In this document: in pieces, positions 6,112 to 6,855 of the stretch
Numbering within the stretch: the first letter of the stretch is position 1
How the letters are laid out: each line of letters begins with the position of its first letter
Assembly (NCBI GenBank): GCA_017996075.1
Contig: JAGOHQ010000039.1
Span: forward strand, 1-6,855
Source: Aliarcobacter sp.
GTDB taxonomy: Bacteria > Campylobacterota > Campylobacteria > Campylobacterales > Arcobacteraceae
Length of the DNA stretch: 6,855 bases
Direction of reading: 5' to 3'
Notes under the pieces: model-generated
The model's input: the letters and a program-made list of their open reading frames with translations, nothing else
The model's database searches: none
Told to the model about the DNA's origin: nothing
Position numbers and translations under genes: made by a program

Positions 6112-6139
6112 TAGAAGAAGAAATTAATCTCTTCTTCTA
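6112..6139 (-). terminator. Hairpin over the helicase stop codon, possible weak terminator
   Basis: TAGAAGAAGA (6112-6121) and TCTTCTTCTA (6130-6139) form a perfect 10-bp stem with an 8-base loop. On the minus strand the first arm is made by the helicase's last Arg codons and the loop contains the TAA (6126-6124). The following bases, ATTTCTCC, are only moderately U-rich, and the stem is weak, so termination would be partial at best. Confidence 0.35.
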
Positions 6140-6855
6140 GGTCTTGAGCTTCTTGCTGGTTTGTCAGATGAATCTTTATTTGAGTCTCTGCTTGAGCTGC
6201 TTCTTGATGTTGATGGTTTTCTTTGTCCACCTCCATCTCTTGAACCAGAATCTCTTCTTTGTCCACCACCACTTCTTCCTCTTCCTCTTGGAGGTCCTCT
6301 TCTATCATCACCTCTATCGCTACTTTTTGACATATTTTCGATTAATCTACTTATATCACTTTCGCTTTTCCCTATGTTATTATTTCCTTTTACATAAGTT
6401 TTAGAAGCAATAATTGAAGCTAATTTAAATGCAATTGTAGAGATATCAAACTCTTCTTTTAGCTCTTCAACAATAGCTATTGCATAATCTTTTACTTCTT
6501 GATCTAAAATAGATTGTCTAAGCTCATCAATTTTTTTCTGCTTAACAGTTGATATGTTAGGAACAACTTTAGACTCTAATTTTGCACCAATTGTTTTTTC
6601 AATTCTTTGAAGAGTTCTAAATTCATGAGGTGTTACAATTGAAATAGCAACTCCATCTTTACCTGCTCTTCCAGTTCTTCCAATTCTGTGAACATAAGAC
6701 TCACCATCAAAAGGTAAATGATAGTTAAATACGTGAGTTACATCATTTACGTCTAATCCTCTTGCAGCAACATCTGTTGCAATTAATATTTCAAGTTTAG
6801 AAGTTTTAAATGCTTTAATTGCTTCTTCTCTTTGTTTTTGCTCCATATCACCGTG
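6124..6855 (-). CDS. DEAD-box ATP-dependent RNA helicase, C-terminal part (5' end outside window)
   Basis: The frame is open to the window edge; the visible part begins [10 protein letters not shown], the start of the second RecA-like domain's HGDMxQxxR motif, so this is an internal fragment and not a start. Counting from that Met (6846-6844), motif [11 protein letters not shown] is at 23-32 and motif [10 protein letters not shown] at 53-60, both diagnostic of DEAD-box helicases. After an accessory segment (about 75-170) comes a low-complexity tail (178-240) rich in Arg, Gly, Ser and Asp, with RGRGRSGGG and SR-type runs, ending in RRRD. Such tails in bacterial DeaD/RhlE-type helicases bind RNA non-specifically. 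The likely role is RNA remodelling in ribosome assembly, mRNA decay or cold adaptation. About 240 residues are seen; the N-terminal ATP-binding domain (DEAD motif) must lie beyond position 6855. The exact subfamily cannot be told from this part. Confidence 0.92.
   Translation of the reverse strand, partial: HGDMEQKQREEAIKAFKTSKLEILIATDVAARGLDVNDVTHVFNYHLPFDGESYVHRIGRTGRAGKDGVAISIVTPHEFRTLQRIEKTIGAKLESKVVPNISTVKQKKIDELRQSILDQEVKDYAIAIVEELKEEFDISTIAFKLASIIASKTYVKGNNNIGKSESDISRLIENMSKSSDRGDDRRGPPRGRGRSGGGQRRDSGSRDGGGQRKPSTSRSSSSRDSNKDSSDKPARSSRPRRRD

Noticed and set aside
6111..6404. Overlapping open frames on both strands opposite the helicase tail
   Set aside because: They are shadows of the low-complexity Arg/Gly/Ser tail; repetitive composition (Glu/Gln or Leu/Phe runs) and no initiation signals.

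Overview
The window is very AT-rich (roughly 70% or more) and densely coded, with AAGGA-type ribosome sites, TTG starts, a TGnTATAAT extended -10 box and almost no intergenic DNA. Together with the protein set this suggests a Campylobacterota genome, most likely of the Arcobacter/Aliarcobacter group. That assignment is an inference from style and protein flavour, not from a marker gene. The region looks chromosomal and mostly housekeeping. I see no insertion sequence, CRISPR array, tRNA or rRNA.

Layout. Plus strand: a PIN-PhoH ATPase (3-1406), then, behind its own extended -10 promoter, a small Phd/YefM-type antitoxin-like protein with no toxin beside it (1474-1878). The 31-base convergent gap (1879-1909) holds a 16-bp near-palindrome one base away from the bacterial parS consensus. 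Minus strand, read right to left: the C-terminal part of a DEAD-box RNA helicase with an Arg/Gly/Ser tail (6855-6124, running off the window), then a compact cluster: a PiT phosphate transporter (6028-4445), an AEC-family permease (4421-3507) and an asparagine-synthetase-like protein (3502-1910).

The three-gene cluster appears to be transcribed from a promoter just upstream of the PiT gene. The asparagine-synthetase-like gene is probably translationally coupled to the permease, because its ribosome site overlaps the permease's last codons. The synthetase-like protein has lost the catalytic Cys and much of the glutaminase domain, and has changes in an otherwise highly conserved synthetase motif, so it is unlikely to be an ordinary glutamine-dependent AsnB. 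The permease lacks a normal start codon at its natural N-terminus: the position that should be ATG reads ATA, at good distance from a strong Shine-Dalgarno sequence.

Other second-look points are a mirror copy of the PiT leader, including its Shine-Dalgarno, on the far side of the PiT promoter; two TTTATAAA dyads one helical turn apart in front of the orphan antitoxin gene; and atypical ATPase motifs in the PhoH protein. I did not find a clear new multi-gene defence or mobile system.
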